Assembly (NCBI GenBank): GCA_014385265.1
Contig: JACRTJ010000001.1
Coordinates: forward strand, 1-64,000
DNA from: Enterocloster hominis (ex Liu et al. 2021)
Lineage (GTDB): Bacteria > Bacillota > Clostridia > Lachnospirales > Lachnospiraceae
Length of the DNA stretch: 64,000 bases
Direction: 5' to 3'
A program made the translations under genes and the position numbers. Numbering within the stretch: position 1 is the stretch's first letter; every line of letters starts with the position of its first letter. The notes beneath the pieces were generated by a model. It saw nothing but the letters and a program-made list of their open reading frames with translations, ran no database searches and had not been told where the DNA came from. Positions 49,912 through 58,276 of the stretch are shown here, piece after piece.

Positions 49912-50406
49912 ATGAATATTGTATTATACGAGCCGGAGATGCCGGCCAACACGGGAAACATTGGGAGGACCTGCGTGGCGACCAACACCAGGCTCCATCT
50001 GATCGAGCCCCTGGGCTTTAAGCTGAGTGAAAAGCATCTGGTACGGGCCGGTCTGGATTACTGGGACAAGCTGGATGTGACAGTATACAGTGATTTTGCG
50101 GATTTTTTAAAGAGAAATCCCGGTGCAAAGCTTTATATGGCCACCACCAAAGCACCGGCGGTCTATACAGATGTGAAGTATGAGCCGGACTGTTATCTGA
50201 TGTTCGGCCCGGAAAGCCGCGGCATTCCGGAGGAGATCCTGGTGGAGTATCAGGAAACGTGCGTCCGGATCCCCATGTGGGGGGACATCCGGTCCCTGAA
50301 CCTGTCCAATTCCGTGGCTGTCCTCCTTTACGAGGCGCTGCGGCAGAACGGGTTTGAGAAGATGACCATGGAGGGCCATCTCCACCGGCTGGAATGGAAG
50401 GAATAG
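49912..50406 (+). CDS. trmL: tRNA (cytidine(34)-2'-O)-methyltransferase (TrmL)
   Basis: This 164-residue SPOUT methyltransferase methylates the wobble nucleotide of tRNA-Leu. It has an opening MNIVLYEPEMPANTGNIGRTC, a knot region FGPESRGIPEEIL (about 103-115) and IPMWGDIRSLNLSNSVAVLLYEAL (about 122-145). The ATG at 49912 is the right length for TrmL. It begins one base after the aminotransferase stop. Confidence 0.94.
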   Translation: MNIVLYEPEMPANTGNIGRTCVATNTRLHLIEPLGFKLSEKHLVRAGLDYWDKLDVTVYSDFADFLKRNPGAKLYMATTKAPAVYTDVKYEPDCYLMFGPESRGIPEEILVEYQETCVRIPMWGDIRSLNLSNSVAVLLYEALRQNGFEKMTMEGHLHRLEWKE

Positions 50407-50433
50407 GATTCTATATTTTAGGGGAGGTGCCGT

Positions 50434-51585
50434 ATGCGTTACAGAAGACTGGGAAAGACGGAGCTGATGGTCAGCGAGATCGGCCTGGGAGCCGAATGGC
50501 TGGAGCGTCACAACGCGGAGGAATGCCGGGCAGTCATTGACCGGTGCGGGGAGCAGGGGATCAATATCCTGGACTGCTGGATGCCAGAGCCCAACGTGCG
50601 GAGCAACATCGGGGCAGCCATCCGGGGAAAGAGGGAGCGCTGGTTCATCCAGGGCCACCTGGGCTCCACCTGGCAGAACGGCCAGTATGTGCGGACCCGG
50701 GACATGGAGAAGGTGAAGGAGGCTTTTGCGGATCTCCTGGAGCGTCTGGGAACGGACTACATCGACCTGGGCATGATCCACTATGTGGACCGGGAGGACG
50801 AGCTGGACGCCATCGTAAACGGTCCGTTTTACGCTTATGCAAAGGAATTGAAGGAAAAGGGCGTGATCCGTCATATCGGTCTCAGCACCCACAACCCCAG
50901 AGTGGCGAAAAAGGCTGTGGAGCTGGGGATCGTGGAAATGATGCTGTTCAGCATCAACCCGGCCTTTGATCTGCTCCCGGCATCTGAGGACATGAATACA
51001 TACTTTGCTGAGGAGTACGATAAGGCTCTGGGCGGCATTGATAAAGAGCGGGCAGAGCTTTACCGGCTCTGCGAGAAGAACGACGTGGGCCTTACGGTCA
51101 TGAAGGGCTTTGCGGGAGGGCGGCTGTTTGATGCAAAGCGTTCGCCCTTTGGCGTGGCGCTGACTCCGGTCCAGTGTATCCATTACGCCCTTACAAGGCC
51201 GGCAGTGGCCTCCATCCTGGCGGGATATGATACGCCGGAGCATGTGGATGAGGCTGTTTCTTATGAAACAGCAACGGAGACGGAAAAGGATTATGCCAGC
51301 GTTCTGGCCTCTGCCCCCCGCCACGCCTACGACGGCCAGTGTACCTATTGCGGCCACTGTAAGCCGTGTCCTGCGGGCATCGATATCGCCATGGTCAATA
51401 AGCTCTATGATCTGGCCTCCATGCAGCCGGAGGTCCCGGCTTCGGTCCGTGCCCATTATGAGGCGCTGGAACGGACGGCTTCTGACTGTATCGGCTGCCG
51501 TGGCTGCGAGACCCGCTGTCCCTTCCATGTTCCCGTGGCAGAGCGGATGGAGAAGGCCAGGGCGCTGTTTGCGGAAGGGGAATAA
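50434..51585 (+). CDS. Aldo/keto reductase with C-terminal 2x[4Fe-4S] ferredoxin domain
   Basis: This 383-residue protein has an AKR barrel (MRYRRLGKTELMVSEIGLG, LGMIHYVD, RHIGLSTHN) and a C-terminal ferredoxin-like region with two Cys clusters: CTYCGHCKPC (about 307-316) and CIGCRGCETRCPFHVP (about 350-365). This fusion is common in anaerobes and suggests electrons arrive from ferredoxin rather than NADPH. Substrate unknown. GGGGAGG precedes the ATG. Confidence 0.88.
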   Translation: MRYRRLGKTELMVSEIGLGAEWLERHNAEECRAVIDRCGEQGINILDCWMPEPNVRSNIGAAIRGKRERWFIQGHLGSTWQNGQYVRTRDMEKVKEAFADLLERLGTDYIDLGMIHYVDREDELDAIVNGPFYAYAKELKEKGVIRHIGLSTHNPRVAKKAVELGIVEMMLFSINPAFDLLPASEDMNTYFAEEYDKALGGIDKERAELYRLCEKNDVGLTVMKGFAGGRLFDAKRSPFGVALTPVQCIHYALTRPAVASILAGYDTPEHVDEAVSYETATETEKDYASVLASAPRHAYDGQCTYCGHCKPCPAGIDIAMVNKLYDLASMQPEVPASVRAHYEALERTASDCIGCRGCETRCPFHVPVAERMEKARALFAEGE

Positions 51586-51611
51586 AGCGGTATCCCTTTT
51601 AGACACAAAAG

Positions 51612-51644
51612 AAAGCTCCGGAGATGGGAACTCCGGGGCTTTTT
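51612..51644 (+). terminator. Terminator after the aldo/keto reductase gene
   Basis: AAGCTCCGGAG / CTCCGGGGCTT with a TTTTT tail. Confidence 0.75.
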
Positions 51645-51660
51645 GTGTGCAGCCATGATA

Positions 51661-52011
51661 TTAAAATTTCATGCCAGCCTGCTGTGCTTTTCTATGATCC
51701 AATGCAAGCCCCATCAGCCGGTCTGTCTGATCGGCCATAAATAGAGGGATGTTCAGTACGTCATCGTCCAGCCGCAGGTTATCCAGGAAGAAACGGATGC
51801 GGAGTTTGACTTTATCCGGGAACAGCTCCTTGGATTCACGGGCTCTGGCCCTGCTTTCATCAAAGTTAAAATAAGCAGTATTTTCAAAGTAACGTCTGCC
51901 GGACTCTTTGAGGAACCAGGTCCTGTCTATCTGCTGGACTCCCTTCAGAATATAAAAATAATGATTGCCAGACAGGGAACCCTGCAATATAATGTCGATA
52001 TGGGAAACCAC
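51661..52011 (-). pseudogene. Internally deleted AAA+ ATPase (DUF4143-type) remnant, copy 1
   Basis: The minus-strand frame joins an N-terminal-like part (ILKGVQQIDRTWFLKE, Walker-A-like but lacking the GKT lysine, then YFENTAYFNFDE) to the C-terminus of such ATPases (LDDDVLNIPLFMADQTD). The middle, including Walker B and the C-terminal domain, is missing. It has no ribosome binding site of its own, and its start lies inside the promoter of the toxin gene. It is a decayed gene fragment. Confidence 0.7.
51965..51993 (+). promoter_or_regulatory. Promoter of the type I toxin gene
   Basis: TTGCCA (51965-51970), 17 bases, TATAAT (51988-51993). Transcription begins near 52000. The leader holds a hairpin GGAGGG/CCCTCC (about 52044-52060) ahead of the ribosome binding site AAAGGAGGG. 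Confidence 0.75.
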
Positions 52012-52083
52012 AGAGCCAGGCGGCTTACCCTCTGATTTTTCGGAGGGGCTAACCCTCCAGACGAAAGAAAGGAGGGCCTGCCA

Positions 52084-52176
52084 ATGTATGTTACATACTC
52101 TGACCTGATTCAGATTGGAATATTCATTGTTGCCCTTGTCGGTCTCATTTATGAGATTTTCAAGGGAAGAAAATAG
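52084..52176 (+). CDS. Small holin-like type I toxin, 30 residues
   Basis: The sequence starts MYVTYSDLIQIGIF and has one membrane helix (about 7-24) ending in a basic KGRK. This matches the putative holin-like toxin family (TxpA/BsrG-like), small membrane-damaging peptides of type I toxin-antitoxin loci. AAAGGAGGG precedes the ATG. A terminator hairpin starts at the stop codon, and an antisense RNA converges on its 3' end. It probably kills or arrests cells if the antisense RNA is lost. Confidence 0.72.
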   Translation: MYVTYSDLIQIGIFIVALVGLIYEIFKGRK

Positions 52177-52270
52177 CCGCCATTACTCGCAATAATGACG
52201 GCTGACCCTTTTCAGAGGGAATAAAGCATATTGTTGAGGGTAGGCCGTTTCTGTGGCTTTCCCTTTTTCT
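52165..52270 (-). ncRNA. Antisense antitoxin RNA (RatA-like), putative
   Basis: A minus-strand promoter starts near 52270 and runs leftwards across the toxin's 3' end. The hairpin AGCCGCCATTA / TAATGACGGCT (about 52175-52204) is symmetrical and can end both transcripts. Convergent, 3'-overlapping antisense RNA is the arrangement of txpA/ratA-type loci. Ends are inferred. Confidence 0.6.
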
Positions 52271-52276
52271 GTCTTC

Positions 52277-52305
52277 AATATAGCACATCTTAAAAAGGAT
52301 TACAA
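52277..52305 (-). promoter_or_regulatory. Promoter of the antisense antitoxin RNA
   Basis: On the minus strand TTGTAA (52305-52300) and TATATT (52282-52277) are 17 bases apart. Confidence 0.65.
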
Positions 52306-52431
52306 GAGAAAATAAGCTGTTGTTATCACCAGGTCACTTTCATAAACAATAATATATAGGGCAGGGGACCGCCCGGATCAATACCTATGAAGGAGGAAGG
52401 CCGCAAAGGCTGTGAAAGAAGAAAGCTATGG

Positions 52432-52549
52432 TATTAAAATTTCATGCCAGCCTGCTGTACTTTTCTCTGATCCAATGCAAGCCTCATCAGCCGGTCTATC
52501 TGATCGGCCATAAACAGAGGGATGTTCAGTACGTCATCGTCCAGCTATT
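52432..52549 (-). pseudogene. AAA+ ATPase 3' end remnant, copy 2
   Basis: About 115 bases repeat the last 38 codons of copy 1 (51661-51776) with a few substitutions, reading LDDDVLNIPLFMADQID on the minus strand. Apart from this, 52550-53160 holds no supportable gene. An imperfect stem around CGGACCG/CGGTCCG (about 52870-52910) is seen but has no clear role. Confidence 0.65.
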
Positions 52550-53161
52550 GCAGGGCATCCCCGCTGTCAATCAGGAATTCTGGGAACGCCATTGGACCGT
52601 TCTGCATGAAACTGACGACCTTAGGACATACTCATGCAACTATTTTTGTCCTTTATTGACGGGCATTTGTCCTGAATTTCCGATATACTCCCATATTTTT
52701 TGCACTATAAACATAAAAAATCATCACAAACAGGCTGAAAGGGTGGTCAAACATAGTTTTAGTGTCAAATTCATGTAAGCGGATAGACTCTAACTAAAAT
52801 CATGAAAATAGATTTATAAGAGCAAAATATTTGTTAGCATGAATATCAAAATAGCAGAACAAGGACAACGCGGTGCGGACCGGACAGTGTACATCGCCTT
52901 AACGCGGTCCGTGCTCTGAAAAAACATTCCAAAATAATGGCTCATCAGCAATGACCATTTGCGGATTGGGCGTCAGGAAAATGGAGATATTTCCTTTTTG
53001 ATGGAGACCACTAGTGATTTGATGATGAAAAAAGAATGTGGCAGAATAAAGACGATTATTTCATACTATTATTAATAATTCGTTATAATAAATCATATTA
53101 AGTTTTTTAAAACATATAAAACATCATACACACAAACAAAGATAAATATTTGGCGATTTTG

Positions 53162-53191
53162 TTGAAAAATACCAGCCATATATGATAGTAT
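53162..53191 (+). promoter_or_regulatory. Possible promoter of the M20 hydrolase gene
   Basis: TTGAAA (53162-53167) and TAGTAT (53186-53191) with an 18-base spacer; a moderate match. AAGGAGG follows close to the ATG. Confidence 0.35.
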
Positions 53192-53228
53192 ATGTACATA
53201 TTTAGGAAAAGTAAGGAGGCAAAACCAT

Positions 53229-54422
53229 ATGGACAAAGCAAAACAGCAGATCGTGGAAACTGTCGATGCGGCCCGGGAGGACCTGCTTGCCCTGTCAAAA
53301 AACATCCATGACAACCCGGAGCTGGGATTCCAGGAGTTTAAGGCCATGGGCTTTATCAGCAATACCCTGGAAAAGCATGGCTTTACGGTGCAGAGAGGCT
53401 ACGGCGGCCTGGAAACGTCCTTCCGCGCAGATCTTTGCGGAAGCGGTGAGGGGCCGACGGTGGCGTTCCTGGCGGAGTATGATGCCTTAAACGGAATTGG
53501 CCACGGGTGCGGCCATAACCTGATCGCCACCTGTTCCGTAGGCGCATTTCTGGGACTGGCGCCTTTGATGAAGGAGCTGCCGGGGCGGATCTCCATCATC
53601 GGTACACCGGCGGAAGAGGGCGGAGCCGGAAAGGTGAAGCTCCTGGCCAACGGAGCCTTTGACGATGTGGATTTTGCTTTGATGATGCATCCCTCGGGCG
53701 GTGGCTCCAACCTGGTAGGCCGGGGAGGCCGGGCGGCATGTACCGTAAGAGTGGACTTTACGGGAAAAGGAGCCCACTCCTCCGCTCCGCAGAACGGGAT
53801 CAATGCGCTTAGCGCGGTGATCAGTGTGTTTAACCAGATCGACATGATGCGCCCCACATTTGATCCCCAGGATAATATCAATGGGATCGTTACCAACGGC
53901 GGTGCGGCGGCCAATATTATCCCGGCCAGCGCTGGCTGCGCTTTCTGTCTCCGGGCAGATACCATGAAGAGGATTGAGGTTCTGATCGACCTGATCAAAA
54001 CGTGTGTAGCCAACGCGGAAAAGCTGACGGGAGCCAAAGGACAGGTGGCCTGGGACGATATTTCTGCTGAACGGTATCCCAGCCGGCCCATGTGCCAGGC
54101 GTTTAAGGACAATATGCATGAGCTGGGGATCGAAATGACCTGGCCGGATCCGAAAAAACAGTACGGCTCTTCGGATATTGGAAATGTGTCCATTAAGATC
54201 CCGGCGATCCATGATTATCTGTCCATCACGGATGATAAGACCATTCAGGCCCATACGGTGGAGTATACGGCTGCATCTGGTACGCCGGAGGCCAACGAGG
54301 TATGTCTGAAGGGTGCCAAGGGACTGGCTATGACTGGATACGATATTTTATCGGATCCGGATTTCCAGAAGGAGATCAAAGAGTATCACGATAAACAGAT
54401 CCCGGATTTTTACAAACATTAA
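53229..54422 (+). CDS. M20-family amidohydrolase (M20D)
   Basis: This 397-residue enzyme has FLAEYDALNGIGHGCGHN (metal ligands, about 78-95), GTPAEEGGAGKV (about 126-137, catalytic Glu) and a dimerisation domain with GKGAHSSAPQNGINALSA (about 181-198). It is shorter than the other two AbgB-like enzymes in the window, and a separate subgroup. It lies upstream of a LysR gene and the peptide ABC transporter operon and may process imported N-acyl amino acids or dipeptides. AAGGAGG precedes the ATG. Confidence 0.88.
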   Translation: MDKAKQQIVETVDAAREDLLALSKNIHDNPELGFQEFKAMGFISNTLEKHGFTVQRGYGGLETSFRADLCGSGEGPTVAFLAEYDALNGIGHGCGHNLIATCSVGAFLGLAPLMKELPGRISIIGTPAEEGGAGKVKLLANGAFDDVDFALMMHPSGGGSNLVGRGGRAACTVRVDFTGKGAHSSAPQNGINALSAVISVFNQIDMMRPTFDPQDNINGIVTNGGAAANIIPASAGCAFCLRADTMKRIEVLIDLIKTCVANAEKLTGAKGQVAWDDISAERYPSRPMCQAFKDNMHELGIEMTWPDPKKQYGSSDIGNVSIKIPAIHDYLSITDDKTIQAHTVEYTAASGTPEANEVCLKGAKGLAMTGYDILSDPDFQKEIKEYHDKQIPDFYKH

Positions 54423-54435
54423 CAAAAAGTAATGC

Positions 54436-54474
54436 AGACCAGGGGCGGAACAGGGTTTCTGCCTCTGGTCTTTG
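54436..54474 (+). terminator. Terminator after the M20 hydrolase gene
   Basis: AGACCAGGGGC (54436-54446) pairs with GCCTCTGGTCT, followed by TTG. Few T residues follow, so it may be leaky. Confidence 0.6.
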
Positions 54475-54493
54475 AGAAAGAGAGGGGCAGGGT

Positions 54494-55366
54494 ATGGAGC
54501 TTTACCAACTGAGATATTTTGCGAGGGCGGCAGCTTATGAGAACATATCCATGGCGGCCCAGGATCTTCATGTGACCCAGCCGTCCATCAGCAAAGCGGT
54601 GAAGGCATTGGAAAAGGAGCTCCAGGTGGAGCTGATGCGGAGGAACGGAAAATATTGTGAGCTGACCCATGAGGGCCGCCGGTTTCAGGCCAGGATCCTG
54701 CCAGTGCTGGCTGAGTTGGATGAAATCCCGGCAGAGATCCAGAACCGGAGAGCCAGAAAACAGATCCGGATCAATGTATTGTCGGCCTCCTTTATGATGC
54801 CGTCCCTTATAAAAAAATACAGAGAAACTCATCCGGACGTTTTTTTCACTCTTCTGGACCGGAGGGAGGCGATCAACTGGGACATCTGTATCCGCAGTAC
54901 GCTTCCAGAGGTATTTTTCAGTAATGCTGTTAAACTCATGGATGAAAGACTGCTTTTTGCATGTAAAAAGGGGACAGAGCTGGCAGAGAAGGAGCGTATC
55001 TCTTTAAGAGATCTGACAGATGTGGATTTTATTGTATTAAAAAAGGGAGGGAGTATCCGGGCCGTTTCGGATAAAAAGTTCAAAGAACGTGGATTTATAC
55101 CAAGAATTTCGTACGAGTGTGACAATCATTATATATTGAAACGAATGGTGGAGGAGGGGCTGGGAGTAGCTATATGGCCAGAATATTCCTGGAGAAGAAA
55201 ACTTGAAGAAGAGGATGATGGATCCGGTATATGCTTAAAACCATTAGATATTGCGGAATTTACCCGATCTTTATATTTGATACGGCAAAAAGATGTGAAA
55301 TTAACGGAAAATATAGAAGAATTTATTGAGTTTACCATTGATTATTTTGATATGATAAAAAAATAA
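54494..55366 (+). CDS. LysR-family transcriptional regulator
   Basis: This 290-residue protein has the N-terminal HTH (MELYQLRYFARAAAYENISMAAQDL, in part) and an effector domain (from about 90). The 3' half is markedly more AT-rich than the 5' half. It lies between the M20 hydrolase and the dpp operon, so it probably controls one or both. GAGAGGGGCAG is a weak ribosome binding site. Confidence 0.88.
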   Translation: MELYQLRYFARAAAYENISMAAQDLHVTQPSISKAVKALEKELQVELMRRNGKYCELTHEGRRFQARILPVLAELDEIPAEIQNRRARKQIRINVLSASFMMPSLIKKYRETHPDVFFTLLDRREAINWDICIRSTLPEVFFSNAVKLMDERLLFACKKGTELAEKERISLRDLTDVDFIVLKKGGSIRAVSDKKFKERGFIPRISYECDNHYILKRMVEEGLGVAIWPEYSWRRKLEEEDDGSGICLKPLDIAEFTRSLYLIRQKDVKLTENIEEFIEFTIDYFDMIKK

Positions 55367-55430
55367 CGGGTAAACTTTTAAAAATCAGAAAATATTCCCG
55401 TTAAGAATGGATTGTATTCTCAAGAATTAT

Positions 55431-55459
55431 TGGACAAACGAAGCATTCAAAATTATAAT
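55431..55459 (+). promoter_or_regulatory. Promoter of the peptide ABC transporter operon
   Basis: TGGACA (55431-55436), 17 bases, TATAAT (55454-55459). The leader (about 55470-55604) contains a GGGG/CCCC hairpin near 55505-55530. Confidence 0.6.
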
Positions 55460-55604
55460 GAACTTATTAAAAAGCGCTTTTAAAAGGTCGAACCAGTAAA
55501 ATGGCCGGGGTGTACGAACTCCCCCTTTCTTTTGAAGGCGTTTTTGCGCGTTTTTAAAACAGAAGGGATGTGAGGGCAGTCGGCGGTGCAGTAAAAGGAG
55601 GCTC

Positions 55605-57227
55605 GTGAAAAGTATGATGAAAAAGAGATTTCGTGTAATGGCAGCGTTGATGGCAATGGCAGTTATGGCAGGAAGCCTGACCGGATGTGGTGGAAACAAA
55701 AATGCTCCAGCAGAAACGGGAAGTGCATCTTTAGGGACTGCGGCAGAAGGAAACAGCGGCGGAGCAGCAGGATCAAGTGAAATTAACGCTGCAAAACCGG
55801 CGGAAGGAATGGCATTAAAAGAAGATATCGTGATTGGAATGCAGTCCAAACACACAACTGTGGATGCTATGGATGCCAGCAATACCCAGCATAACTATAT
55901 GTACCGTATGGTATATGATACACCGGTTCATTTTAATAATACAACAAAGGAACTGGAACCCTCTCTGGCAGAAGAGTGGTCCACAGAGGATGGTGGAAAA
56001 ACATACATTTTCAAACTTCGGGATGGTGTAAAATTCCATAATGGAGAGATATTAAAGGCTTCAGACTTTGTTTTTACCTTTAACCGGATGGAGGGAACTA
56101 CTTCCTGTAATGGTGTATTTCTAAAGGTAGAGAGCGTGGAAGCGGTAGACGATCTGACTGTAAAAATGACACTGGTAGATCCGAACCTGGACTGGCCGTA
56201 CATGATGACTCTCCCAACTGCCAGCATTATGAACGAAAAGGCAGTTACAGACGATCCGGAGAAAGGACCGGCCGTAGGCACTGGTCCATGGATGGTTGAT
56301 TCTTATGAGTTTGGAAACTATACAAAGCTTGTAGCATTTGAAGACAGCTGGAGAGGAGCTCCCAATGCAAAGAGCTTTACCTTCCGTTATATTCCTGAGG
56401 ATTCGGCCCGCCTGATCGCACTCCAGAATGGAGAAATCGATATCTGTCAGACGCCGGCTGCCATTGAGCTTGGAAGGATTGAAGAGGACCCGGCTCTGGA
56501 TCTGATTTCTTACAAAGGTGGATCTTTGACATATATGGCTTTCAATACCCAGAAAGATCCTGCCAAAGACGAAAATTTACGTAAAGCAGTTGCCCATGCC
56601 ATTGATATTGATTCCATCATCGCTGTTGCAGCGGAAGGCCGTGGAGAAAAGGCTACATCCTTCTGGGGATGGGATGAATTTGGATTCTATGATTGCGGCG
56701 GATATACAAGAGATCTGGATAAGGCAAAAGAATATCTTGCAAAAGCATTCCCCAACGGAAATGCTGCCCTGGATATTTCTGTTGGAGCAGACCGTAAAAC
56801 GATTGCTGAGATGATCCAGAGCCAGTGTAAAGAAATTGGCCTGACCATAAACATTGTTGAACTGGATTCTGCCGGAATCAGTACCACGACTACCAACGGT
56901 GAGCACCAGTCCTGTCTCTATGGTATGGGATTCAATATCTTCGGCGACGATGCAAGACGTATCTTACAGCCGGGTTCCGCAGTGAACAAAGCCCATTACG
57001 ACAGCCCGGAGGTTATGGAATTATTAGATAAAGCAGTTGCAGAAGAGGATGAAGCAAAGAGACTGGATTATTATAAGCAGATCCAGGAAAATGTTTACGA
57101 ACACGTTCCATATATTCCGATCTATTATGCAGACGGATTCATCGGCGTTAAAAAAGGAACTGGCGGAATCGATATCTATCCGACCAGCCACCATGATTTC
57201 TCCAACATTTTTGTTCCAGCCGAATAA
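55605..57227 (+). CDS. Peptide ABC transporter substrate-binding lipoprotein
   Basis: This 540-residue SBP_bac_5 (DppA/OppA-type) protein has a lipoprotein signal with lipobox GSLTGC (Cys near 28) and a Ser/Gly/Ala-rich linker, then FNRMEGTTSCNG and VDDLTVKMTL. AAAGGAGG precedes a GTG at 55605; ATG at 55614 or 55617 are possible true starts. It presents dipeptides, or peptide-like solutes, to the permeases downstream. A strong hairpin separates it from them. Confidence 0.9.
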   Translation: MKSMMKKRFRVMAALMAMAVMAGSLTGCGGNKNAPAETGSASLGTAAEGNSGGAAGSSEINAAKPAEGMALKEDIVIGMQSKHTTVDAMDASNTQHNYMYRMVYDTPVHFNNTTKELEPSLAEEWSTEDGGKTYIFKLRDGVKFHNGEILKASDFVFTFNRMEGTTSCNGVFLKVESVEAVDDLTVKMTLVDPNLDWPYMMTLPTASIMNEKAVTDDPEKGPAVGTGPWMVDSYEFGNYTKLVAFEDSWRGAPNAKSFTFRYIPEDSARLIALQNGEIDICQTPAAIELGRIEEDPALDLISYKGGSLTYMAFNTQKDPAKDENLRKAVAHAIDIDSIIAVAAEGRGEKATSFWGWDEFGFYDCGGYTRDLDKAKEYLAKAFPNGNAALDISVGADRKTIAEMIQSQCKEIGLTINIVELDSAGISTTTTNGEHQSCLYGMGFNIFGDDARRILQPGSAVNKAHYDSPEVMELLDKAVAEEDEAKRLDYYKQIQENVYEHVPYIPIYYADGFIGVKKGTGGIDIYPTSHHDFSNIFVPAE

Positions 57228-57256
57228 TTTCCGGATATAATATGTAAATTTCTCGG

Positions 57257-57290
57257 AAAGAAGCGGCTCTTCAAAGAGCCGCTTCTTTTT
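57257..57290 (+). terminator. Intra-operon hairpin (partial terminator or stabiliser)
   Basis: AAAGAAGCGGCTCTT (57257-57271) / AGAGCCGCTTCTTT (57275-57288) with TTTTT. It lies between the substrate-binding protein and the permease, so binding-protein mRNA is probably made in excess. Confidence 0.75.
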
Positions 57291-57322
57291 AAAAAGCATT
57301 TTCCAGAACAGGAGGATGATGT

Positions 57323-58276
57323 ATGCACCGATATATAATTAAAAGACTTTTATTAATGATTCCCGTTATCATTGGAGTTTCATTCCTTGTGTTTTTTATC
57401 ATGGATCTGGCTCCCGGAGATGCGGTAGATATCCTGGCTCCAGAGGGGGCGACAGCAGAGGACCTGGAGGCGATCCGTCATGATCTGGGTCTGGATCAGC
57501 CGGTCATTGTACGGTATGTGAAATATATGGGCGGTATGCTTCATGGAGATATGGGAGTTTCCTATGTATCAAAGACAGACGTATTCGATACATACATGGA
57601 AAAGCTCCCGGCAACGATCAAGCTTTCATTTGCATCGATCCTGGTTTCGATCCTGTTGTCGGTACCATTGGGAATTTATTCAGCTACCAGGCAGGGAACG
57701 GTCCAGGATAATATCAGTATGATCGTGGCTATGATCGGACTCTCTATGCCGAACTTCTGGCTAGGGCTGCTCCTTATCATTGTCTTTTCACTAAACCTGG
57801 GCTGGTTCCCGTCTGGCGGCGATCAGACCCTGTCCTCCATCGTACTTCCGGCAATTACCATAGGAACCGGGCTCATGGCTACCTTGACGAGAACGACCCG
57901 TTCTTCTATGCTGGATGTTTTAAAACAGGAGTATTTACGAACCGCAAGGGCAAAGGGAATCCCGGAAAAAATTGTAATCACATCCCATGCCTTGAGAAAT
58001 GCGCTGATTCCGATCATCACGATTATTGGAACGCAGCTGGCCGGCGTATTGGGCGGAAGCGTTCTTACAGAAACAGTATTTGCTTGGCCGGGAGTCGGCC
58101 GCCTGATCGTGGACTCTCTGAATATGAGGGATACCCCGCTGGTTACAGGCAGCATTATTATGACAACAATTCTCCTTAGTATTATTCTGCTTCTCGTTGA
58201 CCTGCTTTATGCAGTTGTGGATCCTCGGATCAAAGCACAGTATGTGGCAAAAAGGGGGAAAAAGAAACATGGCTAA
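57323..58276 (+). CDS. dppB: Peptide ABC transporter permease DppB
   Basis: This 317-residue permease has six helices and the EAA-type cytoplasmic loop with EYLRTARAKGIPEKIVI (about 207-223). The N-terminus (MHRYIIKRLLLMIPVIIG) is typical of DppB/OppB. The stop overlaps dppC by 8 bases. AGGAGG precedes the ATG. It forms the membrane channel with DppC. Confidence 0.92.
   Translation: MHRYIIKRLLLMIPVIIGVSFLVFFIMDLAPGDAVDILAPEGATAEDLEAIRHDLGLDQPVIVRYVKYMGGMLHGDMGVSYVSKTDVFDTYMEKLPATIKLSFASILVSILLSVPLGIYSATRQGTVQDNISMIVAMIGLSMPNFWLGLLLIIVFSLNLGWFPSGGDQTLSSIVLPAITIGTGLMATLTRTTRSSMLDVLKQEYLRTARAKGIPEKIVITSHALRNALIPIITIIGTQLAGVLGGSVLTETVFAWPGVGRLIVDSLNMRDTPLVTGSIIMTTILLSIILLLVDLLYAVVDPRIKAQYVAKRGKKKHG

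Noticed and set aside
52428..52778. 116-residue plus-strand frame
   Set aside because: Its first third is the antisense of the ATPase 3' remnant; the rest has no recognisable protein pattern.
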